Assembly (NCBI RefSeq): GCF_030818905.1
Contig: NZ_JAUTAZ010000001.1
Span: 3,162,001 to 3,226,000, forward strand
DNA length: 64,000 nucleotides
Source of the DNA: Microbacterium sp. SORGH_AS_0888
GTDB lineage: Bacteria; Actinomycetota; Actinomycetes; Actinomycetales; Microbacteriaceae
Direction: 5' to 3'
The notes beneath the pieces are model-generated. The model saw only the letters and a program-made list of their open reading frames with translations. It did not search any database and was not told the origin of the DNA. Position 1 is the stretch's first letter, and each line of letters begins with the position of its first letter. Of this stretch, positions 8,190 to 15,579 are shown one piece after another. The position numbers and the translations under genes were made by a program.

Positions 8190-8345
8190 ATGAACGATCA
8201 GCCCAACGACAACAACGAGCGCATTGACCAGAATGCAATCAAACAGGACTTCAAGCTCACGTGGGAATTCGATGACAAAGGCAACTTCGTACCTCAAGTG
8301 GTCGAAACCGCCGACGTCAACTACTACGAGAAGGACGAGGACTGA
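8190..8345 (+). CDS. Small acidic protein, 51 residues
   Basis: A short frame below the usual ORF cut-off, with aaggag 8 nt upstream of ATG and the leader motif 32 nt upstream. The product is acidic and Asn/Asp-rich (MNDQPNDNNERIDQ start, NYYEKDED end), with a central segment LTWEFDDKGNFVPQVVE that looks like a small beta hairpin. It is followed after 3 nt by the GTG of the next gene, so it heads an operon of at least three genes (8190-9373). Unknown function. Confidence 0.65.
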   Translation: MNDQPNDNNERIDQNAIKQDFKLTWEFDDKGNFVPQVVETADVNYYEKDED

Positions 8346-8348
8346 ACC

Positions 8349-8999
8349 GTGGCTCGCTTTCACAGAACCACCGACGGGCAGGTCGGAGCGTGCACTGCAT
8401 CGCTCCGTGCCTGCCCCTACGGGAAGGAGAGCCACTTCGACTCGCAGGCCGAAGCGGTCGCCGCCACCCACGCGACCATGCCGATCGCTGCGCCTTTGCG
8501 TAGACGACCGGCGCACGTGCTCCTCGCCCGCGAGAACACTCTCGTTGGAGCCGCCAGAAGAGAACGCCTCGACGTTCACGAGGACGACGCCCGCCATGTT
8601 GCCTCCCGCGAAGAGGTCTTCTTCATGGAGAACGGACGCGAGTCCGGCAACGGGGTAGTCGTGACGAAGCTCTACAACGGCACCACTCGTGTTCGTCTTC
8701 CGATCCTCTACGAGGCAGACGGAAAGTTCACGACTGTTGACCTCAAGCTTCGACCAGGACAAAAGGCGGGAGACGTCTTCAAGAAGTTTCTCGATGGCGT
8801 CGAACACGAACCGCCGGACAGCTACCGGCTCTTCGGTACTTACGAGGAACACAGCGTGCGAACGAAGCTCTCGACGGAACACTACGCCCGCCTTCGAGCC
8901 GCACTACGTGCGAGTGAGTCGATCATCGCGGAGCCGCTGCCGGAGCGTCCCGCCTCACGCAATCAGGAACTCATCGACATTTTGAGAGGCGGTGAATGA
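8349..8999 (+). CDS. Hypothetical protein with N-terminal H-G-C-C-H motif (member 2)
   Basis: 216 residues from a GTG start three bases after the previous stop. The N-terminus ARFHRTTDGQVGACTASLRAC, then P, then SHF, is the clearest match to the proteins at 7534 and 18005. A separate domain follows (residues about 100-190) with beta-rich segments VVVTKLYNGTTRVRL and KFTTVDLKLRPGQ and then a helical stretch. Codon use matches its neighbours. The stop overlaps the next start in ATGA. Function unknown. Confidence 0.7.
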   Translation: MARFHRTTDGQVGACTASLRACPYGKESHFDSQAEAVAATHATMPIAAPLRRRPAHVLLARENTLVGAARRERLDVHEDDARHVASREEVFFMENGRESGNGVVVTKLYNGTTRVRLPILYEADGKFTTVDLKLRPGQKAGDVFKKFLDGVEHEPPDSYRLFGTYEEHSVRTKLSTEHYARLRAALRASESIIAEPLPERPASRNQELIDILRGGE

Positions 9000-9373
9000 T
9001 GGAAGACCCACGGATCAGAGAAGCAGCCATCGCCCGCAACAACACGCTCATGGAGACACAAGGGTTCACGTGGCACATCGACGTCGGTAACGGCAAGCCC
9101 ATGAGGTGCAGGAGACCGAACACCTGCGGGTGGGGAGAGCCCGAGGATCATCACGCCACGGAGCACGCGGCCAGCCGCGAGTACGAAGCTATGTCCCTCC
9201 CGTTCCTCATCGTGCGCTCACGCAAGGTCGAGCGTCGCGAGTTCCCCGACGAGAGAGCGGCGCAACAAGCGTTCTACTCCCTCCGGAAGCAGAACCTGCC
9301 GGTCTACACCGACTCCGCACACCCGCACGTGCTTTGGGAACACAGGATGGAGTTGGTGCAGCGGCTTCGTTGA
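8996..9373 (+). CDS. Hypothetical protein with variant H-G-C-C-H motif
   Basis: 125 residues, coupled to the gene before it. After a 20-residue helical lead it has FTWHIDVGNGKPMRCRRPNTC and then EDHHAT, a shifted version of the H..G..C..C..H pattern of its neighbours with Gly-Trp in place of Pro after the second Cys. The rest is short and basic. A strong terminator follows at 9412, closing the operon. No known family is recognised. Confidence 0.65.
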   Translation: MMEDPRIREAAIARNNTLMETQGFTWHIDVGNGKPMRCRRPNTCGWGEPEDHHATEHAASREYEAMSLPFLIVRSRKVERREFPDERAAQQAFYSLRKQNLPVYTDSAHPHVLWEHRMELVQRLR

Positions 9374-9411
9374 TAGCCATTACGGCGCGTTTTGGCACCG
9401 CCGCTAGCTCC

Positions 9412-9452
9412 GAGAGCCCCGACCGATTGTCTCCTGGTCGGGGCTCTCGCTT
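9412..9452 (+). terminator. Rho-independent terminator
   Basis: A perfect 13-bp stem, GAGAGCCCCGACC and its complement, with an 11-nt loop; only a weak T tract (gcttgc) follows. Confidence 0.7.
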
Positions 9453-9577
9453 GCGTGTGGAACGTCACCAGTCGAAGTCTCCGCGCCTGTCCTTCGAGCA
9501 ATACACGAACGCTCGACCATGAAGCGTCGCGCCACAGAACGCGAGCCACTGTCCGATCACGGCTTTTCTCCGAGGCG

Positions 9578-9586
9578 CGTTAGAGA
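9578..9586 (+). promoter_or_regulatory. Repeated leader motif CGTTAGAGA, copy 5
   Basis: Ends 32 nt before the ATG at 9619, with CTTTTC 9 nt upstream of the motif. Confidence 0.6.
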
Positions 9587-9618
9587 ACCCTCCATCACCG
9601 CCAGCGAAGGAGGCAGCC

Positions 9619-9849
9619 ATGTTCCGCAGAACGAAAACCCAAAGCGCCGTAAGCGTCATCGACGTTCGACTCACCGCACACGACCTCGCCACGAACGAGA
9701 TTGAGAGCGCGGAGTTCTTCTCACAGCCGGAGGTATGGATTGCCGACCTTGAAGCGTACCTCGTAGAGCACGCCGACGAGTGGGCCTCGCACGATGAGGG
9801 AGACACCCGCTACATCATCGTCATCCAGCGCTTCTTCGACCGCGCTTGA
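9619..9849 (+). CDS. Small protein of the Trp-motif family (member 1)
   Basis: 76 residues. The C-terminal half contains LEAYLVEHADEWASHDEG followed by a hydrophobic helix (RYIIVIQRFF). The same layout, (Y/F)L..(E/N)..(D/H)xW, about 10 polar residues, then a hydrophobic helix, occurs in the products at 10283, 10647, 12246 and 13917. There are no catalytic residues or membrane segments. The start has gaaggaggc upstream and the leader motif. Role unknown; the redundancy suggests diversified copies of one function. Confidence 0.65.
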   Translation: MFRRTKTQSAVSVIDVRLTAHDLATNEIESAEFFSQPEVWIADLEAYLVEHADEWASHDEGDTRYIIVIQRFFDRA

Positions 9850-9878
9850 TATTCGCCACCGTTAGGAAGGAGACGCCC

Positions 9879-10127
9879 ATGACCGACGACCAAACCGTCG
9901 TGACCATCCCAGGACTCGACACTTTGCCCTTTGAGTGTTTGGTCGACTACGACTTTGTCACCGGCACGCTTCGCCCTGCCGTTGACGCTGCGTTACGCGC
10001 GAGCATGATTCACACCCTCATGAGCGAGGAAGAGTACGAGGAGGTACTGACTGCCGTTTTCCATCAGGTTTGGGAAGCAGCCGTCAACGATCGCGTTCCC
10101 TCTGAGTCGGCAGAGACCGATATGTGA
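9879..10127 (+). CDS. Small acidic hypothetical protein, 82 residues
   Basis: The ATG at 9879 is preceded by gaaggaga. The upstream sequence CGTTAGGAA (9860-9868) is a one-mismatch form of the leader motif, merged with the ribosome site. The product is acidic with two predicted helices (RPAVDAALRASMIHTLM and EEVLTAVFHQVWEAAV). It resembles its neighbours in size and in having a Trp near the C-terminus, but I am not confident that it belongs to the Trp-motif family. A terminator follows at 10171. Confidence 0.65.
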   Translation: MTDDQTVVTIPGLDTLPFECLVDYDFVTGTLRPAVDAALRASMIHTLMSEEEYEEVLTAVFHQVWEAAVNDRVPSESAETDM

Positions 10128-10170
10128 CGCTGAAGGCGACTCTGATTGGGGATGAGGGGTCGCGATCACT

Positions 10171-10217
10171 GAACCCCCCACCGTGCGTTTCCTTATTTGA
10201 CACGGTGGGGGTTCTCC
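10171..10217 (+). terminator. Rho-independent terminator
   Basis: Stem GAACCCCCCACCGTG/CACGGTGGGGGTTC with a 15-nt loop; TTCTCC follows. Confidence 0.75.
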
Positions 10218-10282
10218 TATGCGACCTCACGATATTTCGCTTCACCGCGTGAACGACAACCCCACGCGAGAGGAGCAACACC

Positions 10283-10612
10283 ATGCATGGCAAGCCATAC
10301 GCAACCGTCAAGTTCCGGCCAGCCGGTCTCTTCACTCCCGCTGCACTTGAAGTTACCTTCGATGAGCCGCACGACTATCCTGAACCGCTCGTCGAACGCG
10401 GCTTACATCACGCGAAAGCCGCCACCCGCTACCTGTCCGCCTTCTTCGGCGTTCACAACATCGCGTTCTTCGAAAAGAGCACGTCACAGGCTCTAAGTTG
10501 GCTCCTGCTCAACTCCGACCAGTGGAACGATCCGCGATTGAGCGAGGAGGAAGAGCACGACGCGGCAAGCTCACTACGGATATGCTTGACGATTTTCTCC
10601 GAGAGTCGTTAG
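10283..10612 (+). CDS. Small protein of the Trp-motif family (member 2)
   Basis: 109 residues starting after gagaggag. It is closely related to the next gene: both have a beta-like N-terminal third (ATVKFRPAG here), then (N/D)xPEPL(V/I)xRxLxH, then a helix ending LLLNSDQW or LLAHRTAW, then a polar loop and a hydrophobic C-terminal helix. They are evidently tandem duplicates that have diverged strongly. The last codons overlap the leader motif of the next unit. Unknown function. Confidence 0.65.
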   Translation: MHGKPYATVKFRPAGLFTPAALEVTFDEPHDYPEPLVERGLHHAKAATRYLSAFFGVHNIAFFEKSTSQALSWLLLNSDQWNDPRLSEEEEHDAASSLRICLTIFSESR

Positions 10613-10615
10613 AGA
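10607..10615 (+). promoter_or_regulatory. Repeated leader motif CGTTAGAGA, copy 6, with upstream TTGACG
   Basis: Ends 31 nt before the ATG at 10647 and overlaps the end of the previous gene. TTGACG lies 17 nt upstream of TTAGAG (10586-10591). This is the only copy where a -35-like hexamer is obvious. Confidence 0.6.
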
Positions 10616-10646
10616 CTCCTTCACCATCAAACGAGGAAAGCTCATC

Positions 10647-10937
10647 ATGATTACAAGAGCAAAAGTGAAGCTCGGAAAGGACGACGACCACGAGGTCTTC
10701 TTCAACCACGACGTGAACCTGCCGGAGCCGCTGATTCGGCGCGCGCTCGCTCACTCAATTGTGGGTGTCGAGCAGCAAGGCGATCCGAAGTACCAGTCTC
10801 GTGCTGATAAGGAGAAGCTAGTCGGGCTCGTCCTGAGCTACCTGCTTGCGCACCGCACGGCGTGGTACACGGCTGGGAAAGACAAGGCGAGCGAGGAGCC
10901 CATCGTCGCCAAGTTGCTCGCTGACCTGTTCGCGTGA
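10647..10937 (+). CDS. Small protein of the Trp-motif family (member 3)
   Basis: 96 residues, a paralogue of the product at 10283: VNLPEPLIRRALAH aligns with DYPEPLVERGLHH, and LVLSYLLAHRTAWY aligns with the corresponding LLLNSDQW segment. It ends in a hydrophobic helix (EPIVAKLLADLF). Charged and soluble, without a signal peptide. The start has gaggaaag upstream. It has its own leader motif and terminator, so it is a single-gene unit. Confidence 0.65.
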   Translation: MITRAKVKLGKDDDHEVFFNHDVNLPEPLIRRALAHSIVGVEQQGDPKYQSRADKEKLVGLVLSYLLAHRTAWYTAGKDKASEEPIVAKLLADLFA

Positions 10938-10950
10938 CACTGCCCCGCGA

Positions 10951-10992
10951 AACCCCCTCATTGGTTCTAGGACGACCGGCGAGGGGGTTCGT
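10951..10992 (+). terminator. Probable terminator
   Basis: Stem AACCCCCTC/GAGGGGGTT with a 21-nt loop, followed by CGTCGTG without a clear T tract. Confidence 0.55.
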
Positions 10993-11136
10993 CGTGTGCG
11001 TGGTGCGTGTCACACCTATAGATGACGTCTAGCGCGTGTTTCGACGTGTCCAGTTGTTACAAGTGATGGACAGGTGCGAAAAGACGCGGGAGTGATATTG
11101 AGAACAAGTCCACTACACACGGTTCACTCAAATACC

Positions 11137-11145
11137 CGTTAGAAA
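11137..11145 (+). promoter_or_regulatory. Repeated leader motif CGTTAGAAA, copy 7
   Basis: Ends 39 nt before the ATG at 11185; GGTTCA lies 10 nt upstream of the motif. Confidence 0.6.
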
Positions 11146-11184
11146 GGTCCACCGAACGCATCTACTACCTGGAGGAACGCAAAC

Positions 11185-11559
11185 ATGGGTAAAGCAGAGC
11201 TGAAGTGGAACATCGGTGACCTTCACTACCACTTGGAGAGAAAGACCGTCGATTTAGGCGGGGGGCACTACTCGAACAAGCAGGTATGGGAACTCTCGAT
11301 GAAACGAGGAGACGGGTGGAGTGCGAAGTGGCAGAAGTCTTCGGACACCGCCGTTGGTGCGACACGCGACGAAATGATCCAGCACCTAGCAAAGACGTTC
11401 AACAAGAAGCCTCGCGAAGTGGAGTGTCTGATAGAGGCGGCTGAGGAGAACGCCTTCGGCGGAGACACCGACGACGCCTCCGTGGTTCGCAAGCATTACG
11501 ACGTTCCCCGCCCCAAGGGTGGCGGCATTCCTACACGACCCCTACCCGCACGATTCTGA
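11185..11559 (+). CDS. Hypothetical protein upstream of the recombinase
   Basis: 124 residues, basic and soluble. The N-terminal half is beta-like with several aromatics (LKWNIGDLHYHLERK, KQVWELSMKRGDGWSAKW). The middle is helical (TRDEMIQHLAKTFN) and the C-terminus is Pro/Gly/Arg-rich. A good ribosome site (ggagg) precedes the ATG. The recombinase starts 12 nt after the stop, so the two are probably co-transcribed, and a role next to recombination or DNA binding is possible. No family is recognised. Confidence 0.65.
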   Translation: MGKAELKWNIGDLHYHLERKTVDLGGGHYSNKQVWELSMKRGDGWSAKWQKSSDTAVGATRDEMIQHLAKTFNKKPREVECLIEAAEENAFGGDTDDASVVRKHYDVPRPKGGGIPTRPLPARF

Positions 11560-11571
11560 AAGGAGTAAGAC

Positions 11572-12243
11572 ATGAGCACGAAGACCAACCGACTCGAAGC
11601 CGTTCTCGGCTATGCGCGAGTCTCGACCGCAGGACAACGAACCGACAATCAGGTTGAACTCCTCGAAGCCGCGGGAGCGACAGAGGTCTTCGCCGAGAAG
11701 GTCTCCGGCAGCCGGAACGCACACTCGTCCACCTACCGCGACCTCTTCGACCGTGTACGCGAACTCACCGATGAGGGCTACCGCGTGACGGTGGTCGTGA
11801 CGAAGCTTGACCGATTCAGCCGCTCGCTGCCGGATCTGCTTCACGGTGTGCAGGAGCTAGCCGACATGGGCGCGAAGTTCTTCACCCTCGATAACTCACT
11901 CAACTACGACCCCGACAGCCCCGCATCGAAGTTCCAGCTACAGGTCTTCGGCGCTCTCGCGGAGTTCGAACGAGCGCTCATCAACTCGCGTACCGCCGAA
12001 GGTCGGAAGGTCGCCCGCGAGAAGGGTGTCAAGTTCGGACACCCCCCGAAGTTGAAGCAGAAGGACGTGGACAGCATCAAGGCCGACCACGAGTCCGGTC
12101 GCTGGACTCCGGCGCAGATCGCGAACCGCAACAGCACCTCGCGCTCGACCGTGCTTCGTGTCCTCGGGCTCTACGGTGCCGGTCCCTACCAAACCCGCGA
12201 GGAGTGGGAAGCAGAGAAGCGCGCGGCACAGAGGAAGAAGTGA
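11572..12243 (+). CDS. Serine recombinase, resolvase/invertase type
   Basis: 223 residues. The N-terminal catalytic domain has GYARVSTAGQRTDNQ with the nucleophilic serine, TKLDRFSRSLPDL with the two conserved arginines, and ALAEFERALINSRTAEG before the long E helix. The C-terminal region (about 165-205) is a small helix-turn-helix domain (WTPAQIANRNSTSRSTVLRVL). The size and the lack of a recombinase/zinc-ribbon extension place it with small resolvases and invertases, not large phage integrases. It likely resolves multimers or inverts a segment of the element. I did not find its recombination sites; the inverted repeat at 2110 is one candidate. Confidence 0.92.
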   Translation: MSTKTNRLEAVLGYARVSTAGQRTDNQVELLEAAGATEVFAEKVSGSRNAHSSTYRDLFDRVRELTDEGYRVTVVVTKLDRFSRSLPDLLHGVQELADMGAKFFTLDNSLNYDPDSPASKFQLQVFGALAEFERALINSRTAEGRKVAREKGVKFGHPPKLKQKDVDSIKADHESGRWTPAQIANRNSTSRSTVLRVLGLYGAGPYQTREEWEAEKRAAQRKK

Positions 12244-12245
12244 GC

Positions 12246-12509
12246 GTGGACGTGTCACACGTCCCCTGCATCCTTGCCGGTGAAGAGTACCCGTTCGGTC
12301 GCACCGTCACCGACGAGGAGCGAGACCGCTCGCGGGCGGTCACTGCTGCCGCGCGTGTCGCCGTCGCTGCCTACATCGACGCGCATCCCACTACTGCCAT
12401 CGAGAACACCCGCTACCTGGGACGGTACGTCGAGTGCTACGAGCACGAGTGGTTCGGTGCCGACGCCACCACGACCGTTGACGAAGTTGTCGAGCGCTTC
12501 TTGCGGTGA
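12246..12509 (+). CDS. Small protein of the Trp-motif family (member 4)
   Basis: 87 residues from a GTG two bases after the recombinase stop, so it is very likely co-translated with it. The C-terminal segment YVECYEHEWFGADATTT plus the amphipathic helix VDEVVERFL matches the family pattern of the products at 9619 and 13917. The N-terminal half is Ala-rich and helical. An alternative upstream ATG at 12204 lies inside the recombinase gene and is less likely. Unknown function. Confidence 0.6.
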   Translation: MDVSHVPCILAGEEYPFGRTVTDEERDRSRAVTAAARVAVAAYIDAHPTTAIENTRYLGRYVECYEHEWFGADATTTVDEVVERFLR

Positions 12510-12537
12510 CGACGCGCTCAAGGTTTCTAGCTGGACT

Positions 12538-12546
12538 CGTTAGAGA
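12538..12546 (+). promoter_or_regulatory. Repeated leader motif CGTTAGAGA, copy 8
   Basis: Ends 59 nt before the ATG at 12606; GGTTTC lies 10 nt upstream of the motif, and GACTCGTTAGAGAGGACTAC closely matches copies 4, 9 and 13. Confidence 0.6.
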
Positions 12547-12605
12547 GGACTACAACCAATCAGCCCACCTATCACCATGGGGCTCCAAGCAAGGAGCAGA
12601 AAGGA

Positions 12606-13250
12606 ATGTCGAACCCTACCTCGACCTTCGTTGATCGCAAGACTGTCTACGGCGACAACACCACGAACGCCAACGACAATGCACCGACCGTAGCGGGACT
12701 CACCCGCCACCCGTTCTACATCTACCTCATCACTAATGAAGTAACAGGTTCGATCTACGTCGGGCAGCACCGCTCGAACTCCGAGGAGGACTGGCGTCAC
12801 TACATGGGCTCCGGCTCATACCTCTTCACCGAAGCACGCGGCTACGGTGTCCACAACTTCTCGAAAAAGCTTCTCGCGTGGGCCGACGACGGCCTCGAAG
12901 CGAAGTTCCTCGAAGGGCGCTTCATCGCGAAGGCGCTCCTCAAGTCGGTCTATTGCTACAACAGCAACAACTCCGAGTCGGTCAACCGCGACCCGCGGCA
13001 CAATACCCGCCACTTCGCATTCAAGGCCTCCTTTCGTGGCCGTCAGCGCATCCTCCACAACATCGCGCTCATCGACAAGCACGCGGCAACCGCCCGCGGC
13101 AACGAGGTCCACGAGCTAGCGAAGCTCAAGACGGCATGGAACATGGCGCTCCGCATCAAGCAGGAACGCTTCGAGGCAACCCGCCAACTCGACCCCAAGG
13201 ACTGGGCCGAGAACAAGTGGGGCTTCGACCCCAACGAATCACGCGACTAA
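12606..13250 (+). CDS. GIY-YIG family endonuclease, phage/homing type
   Basis: 214 residues. The GIY-YIG fold signature appears as FYIYLITNEVTGSIYVGQH at about residues 38-56, with Tyr-Ile-Tyr in place of GIY, followed by a region with conserved Arg and His (HRSNSEEDWRHYMGSG) and a Glu (FLEGRFIA) in the usual catalytic spacing. The remaining C-terminal half is helical and basic and could bind DNA. It has its own leader motif. Free-standing enzymes of this type are common in phages and other mobile elements as homing or degradative nucleases. Confidence 0.8.
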   Translation: MSNPTSTFVDRKTVYGDNTTNANDNAPTVAGLTRHPFYIYLITNEVTGSIYVGQHRSNSEEDWRHYMGSGSYLFTEARGYGVHNFSKKLLAWADDGLEAKFLEGRFIAKALLKSVYCYNSNNSESVNRDPRHNTRHFAFKASFRGRQRILHNIALIDKHAATARGNEVHELAKLKTAWNMALRIKQERFEATRQLDPKDWAENKWGFDPNESRD

Positions 13251-13261
13251 TCAAGCGGACT

Positions 13262-13270
13262 CGTTAGAGA
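13262..13270 (+). promoter_or_regulatory. Repeated leader motif CGTTAGAGA, copy 9
   Basis: Ends 27 nt before the ATG at 13298, in GACTCGTTAGAGAGGTC. Confidence 0.6.
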
Positions 13271-13297
13271 GGTCTTCACACAACAAGGAGAAACACC

Positions 13298-13876
13298 ATG
13301 AAACTAGATCGCAGACTCATTTACCTCCCCCTGATCGTCGCTTTAGCAGTAGTACCGAATCTCGCGTTCCATGACTACCTCACCGAACGCTATTCCGGGA
13401 CCTCGACGCAGGCTGAAGTTGCGCAGGTGCGACACGAAGCATATGAGGACGCGAAAGCCGCGGGAGAGGTGGGTTTCGACTGGAAGCACAGCGATAGCTC
13501 ATCCTCACTTGAGAACGGGGTTCTCACCGCCTCCTGGTCCGGCGAAGTCGTCAACCGTGACGTACCCGGAAAGCTCATCCTCACTCTCGACGGCTTCGAC
13601 ACGGCGAACTTCACCGCCGACGAGCTTGACGACACGGAAGTTCGTGTCCGACTCGTGTTCGCCGAAGGCGACGTCCGCGTGTGGAGGGGTTCGCTTCGCG
13701 ACTTCGCCCTTGACGGAGACCTCATCAACGAGATGCGTGGAGATTCAGGCACTTACGTGAAGGGAGGGGAGACGGTGGCGTTCAACGTTCGTGTGACCAC
13801 CGCTCCGACAGTGCAGCCCTACACACCCATGACCGAACTACCGGAACTTTCCGTGGTCGCCCACCACGTCTACTGA
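13298..13876 (+). CDS. Secreted or membrane-anchored TasA-like paralogue
   Basis: 192 residues. One hydrophobic N-terminal segment (RLIYLPLIVALAVVPNLAF) acts as signal or anchor. The outer domain shares a clear block with the protein at 14625: DGFDTANFTADELDDTEVRV here aligns with NLDVANFTDGFLDNTRF there, then a Trp-containing strand, then SLRDFAL/TLRQFAT, and finally VAFNVRVTTAPT/VEYRITVTPPT. It is therefore a shorter paralogue without the long acidic N-terminal arm. Probably an accessory or anchoring subunit of the same secreted structure. Confidence 0.65.
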   Translation: MKLDRRLIYLPLIVALAVVPNLAFHDYLTERYSGTSTQAEVAQVRHEAYEDAKAAGEVGFDWKHSDSSSSLENGVLTASWSGEVVNRDVPGKLILTLDGFDTANFTADELDDTEVRVRLVFAEGDVRVWRGSLRDFALDGDLINEMRGDSGTYVKGGETVAFNVRVTTAPTVQPYTPMTELPELSVVAHHVY

Positions 13877-13916
13877 CCCAACGACCCCCAGCCCACCAAT
13901 CACAAGGAGAAGGGAC

Positions 13917-14264
13917 ATGACCCCGATCAATCCGTACCCAGCCGCCCACATCTACGCCGCGGAGGTCGTGAGTTGGCTACACAACCGCGACGACGACTAC
14001 AGCTTCCACGTCACCTACGGGAACCTCGCTGACTACTTCCTCGAACATGTCGACGAGTGGTTCATGACCGACGAGCCGAACGAAGACCTCATCAACGACT
14101 TCCTGTGGAGCCTCGCGACCATCGATGAGGAGTACGCCAAGGGTTTCAAGCGCCGCCGAAGCGCCCGCTACCACCAACTCATCAGCATCGACGCGGACCT
14201 ACTCACCACGCCACAACTCAACGACCTACTCGCCGGTCGCAATGTACTCGGGGAGGAGTCATGA
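13917..14264 (+). CDS. Small protein of the Trp-motif family (member 5)
   Basis: 115 residues. The core NLADYFLEHVDEWFMTDEPN followed by a hydrophobic helix (LINDFLWSLATI) is the best example of the family pattern and is close to LEAYLVEHADEW in the product at 9619. The C-terminus is basic with Arg/Tyr. Its stop overlaps the start of the small membrane protein at 14261 (ATGA). It lies between two TasA-like genes, which may indicate a supporting role. Function unknown. Confidence 0.65.
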   Translation: MTPINPYPAAHIYAAEVVSWLHNRDDDYSFHVTYGNLADYFLEHVDEWFMTDEPNEDLINDFLWSLATIDEEYAKGFKRRRSARYHQLISIDADLLTTPQLNDLLAGRNVLGEES

Positions 14265-14524
14265 CCGTCATCGCCGCGGCCCGTGGCCGCTTCGCCAGCG
14301 CATCACAGCGAGCCGCGGACGCCTTTGAACGAGCCCTGCCAGGACTCAAGAAGTTCGGCAAGGGAGCGGCTTGGGGTACTCCACTCTTCTTCCTCGCCGC
14401 CTACGCCATGGGTCACTTCGCTGGTCTTCTCGGCGTGCCCGTGCCGCAGGCGAACACGGACGATCTACGAGCCGCAGCGGCCCAGTACGCGCCGTTCCTC
14501 GAGGAGGTGAGCGACGACCATTGA
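14261..14524 (+). CDS. Small single-pass membrane protein, 87 residues
   Basis: The N-terminal 45 residues are basic and helical (AARGRFASASQRAADAFERA). One hydrophobic segment follows near residues 45-68 (WGTPLFFLAAYAMGHFAG), then an acidic tail. Translation is coupled to the gene at 13917 through ATGA. No family is recognised; it could tether the neighbouring soluble protein to the membrane. Confidence 0.65.
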   Translation: MTVIAAARGRFASASQRAADAFERALPGLKKFGKGAAWGTPLFFLAAYAMGHFAGLLGVPVPQANTDDLRAAAAQYAPFLEEVSDDH

Positions 14525-14624
14525 CCGGTGCCGCTAGACGCACCTCGAACGATATTCCGACCGGCGCAACTACCACCCCCAGAAAGGGTGCCGAAACCCT
14601 CACAACACATTGGAGAAGCAGGAC

Positions 14625-15455
14625 ATGACCACCGAAAACGAAACAGGCACCGACAACGCTGCCACCACCGACGAGGCAAACGAACCCGTCGATGAGACCA
14701 CCACTGCGCCGGAGGACGCCGCCGAAGCGTCCGTCGAAGCGGTATACGAAACCCCGCAGAGCCGCCCCCGCGGGATTCTTGCTCTCGGACTCGCCCTCGC
14801 AATCGCCATCACCGGCGTGGGCAGCCTGACCTATGCCTCACTGACCGTTGAGACCGTTCGCGAAGGCAACGCAATCACCGGTGAGGCAAAGGCCGGACTC
14901 GTCTTCACCGACGAATCCGGTGTCATCAGGAAGGACATTTCTCCCGATCAAGCCGCCGAAGAGTTCTCTGTCACTGCCACGAACGTGGGTAACATCTCCG
15001 GCCACGCGGCGCTCTCCGCTCCGAACCTCGATGTAGCCAACTTCACCGATGGCTTCCTCGACAACACTCGATTCACCATCTCCGCTCTGGGTGATGACAA
15101 CCGTTGGGTAGCGACGACCGTTACTCTCCGTCAGTTCGCCACCAACGGCTTCGTGCCCGCGCACGCATACCGTCACAACAGCCACCTCATCGAGCCCGCT
15201 GAGAACGTCGAGTACAGAATCACCGTCACCCCTCCCACCAGCGCCGAGAACTTCACGGCGGCTGACCTGCGAGCTTTCAGCCAAGAGTTCATCCTCGCGT
15301 TCACCTTCTCTGCGGCTGACTCCTCCGGGAACTCCGACCTCTACCGCGGTGCCGAGCAGTTGAACAATCGCGTTGGTGAGTTCTACCTCATCCCGCTAGC
15401 CGACCTCGCTAACATCTCCGCCAACGGAGTATCCGAAACCACCGTCGGAGGCTGA
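14625..15455 (+). CDS. SipW-dependent secreted protein, TasA-like
   Basis: 276 residues from the ATG that follows ggagaagcaggac; an ATG 15 nt upstream is less likely. The N-terminus is an unusual acidic, Thr/Glu-rich arm of about 45 residues, followed by a SipW-type signal (PRGILALGLALAIAIT core, then SLTYASLTVET). The mature part is beta-rich, with the ANFT block shared with the protein at 13298. A terminator follows, and the second SipW-type peptidase begins 124 nt downstream. I infer a second fibre subunit matched to that peptidase. Confidence 0.75.
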   Translation: MTTENETGTDNAATTDEANEPVDETTTAPEDAAEASVEAVYETPQSRPRGILALGLALAIAITGVGSLTYASLTVETVREGNAITGEAKAGLVFTDESGVIRKDISPDQAAEEFSVTATNVGNISGHAALSAPNLDVANFTDGFLDNTRFTISALGDDNRWVATTVTLRQFATNGFVPAHAYRHNSHLIEPAENVEYRITVTPPTSAENFTAADLRAFSQEFILAFTFSAADSSGNSDLYRGAEQLNNRVGEFYLIPLADLANISANGVSETTVGG

Positions 15456-15469
15456 TCAAAAAACACGAC

Positions 15470-15508
15470 AAGAGCCCCACGTCCTTAGCGACGTGGGGCT
15501 CTTTTGTT
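15470..15508 (+). terminator. Rho-independent terminator
   Basis: A perfect 14-bp stem (AAGAGCCCCACGTC and its complement) with a 6-nt loop and a TTGTTT tail. Confidence 0.85.
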
Positions 15509-15525
15509 TGGTCAGCGGCAGAGCG

Positions 15526-15534
15526 CGTTAGAAA
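15526..15534 (+). promoter_or_regulatory. Repeated leader motif CGTTAGAAA, copy 10
   Basis: Ends 45 nt before the ATG at 15580 of the second signal peptidase. Confidence 0.6.
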
Positions 15535-15579
15535 CAACTTATGACTTGAACATGATTCACCAAACGAGGAGACGAATCG

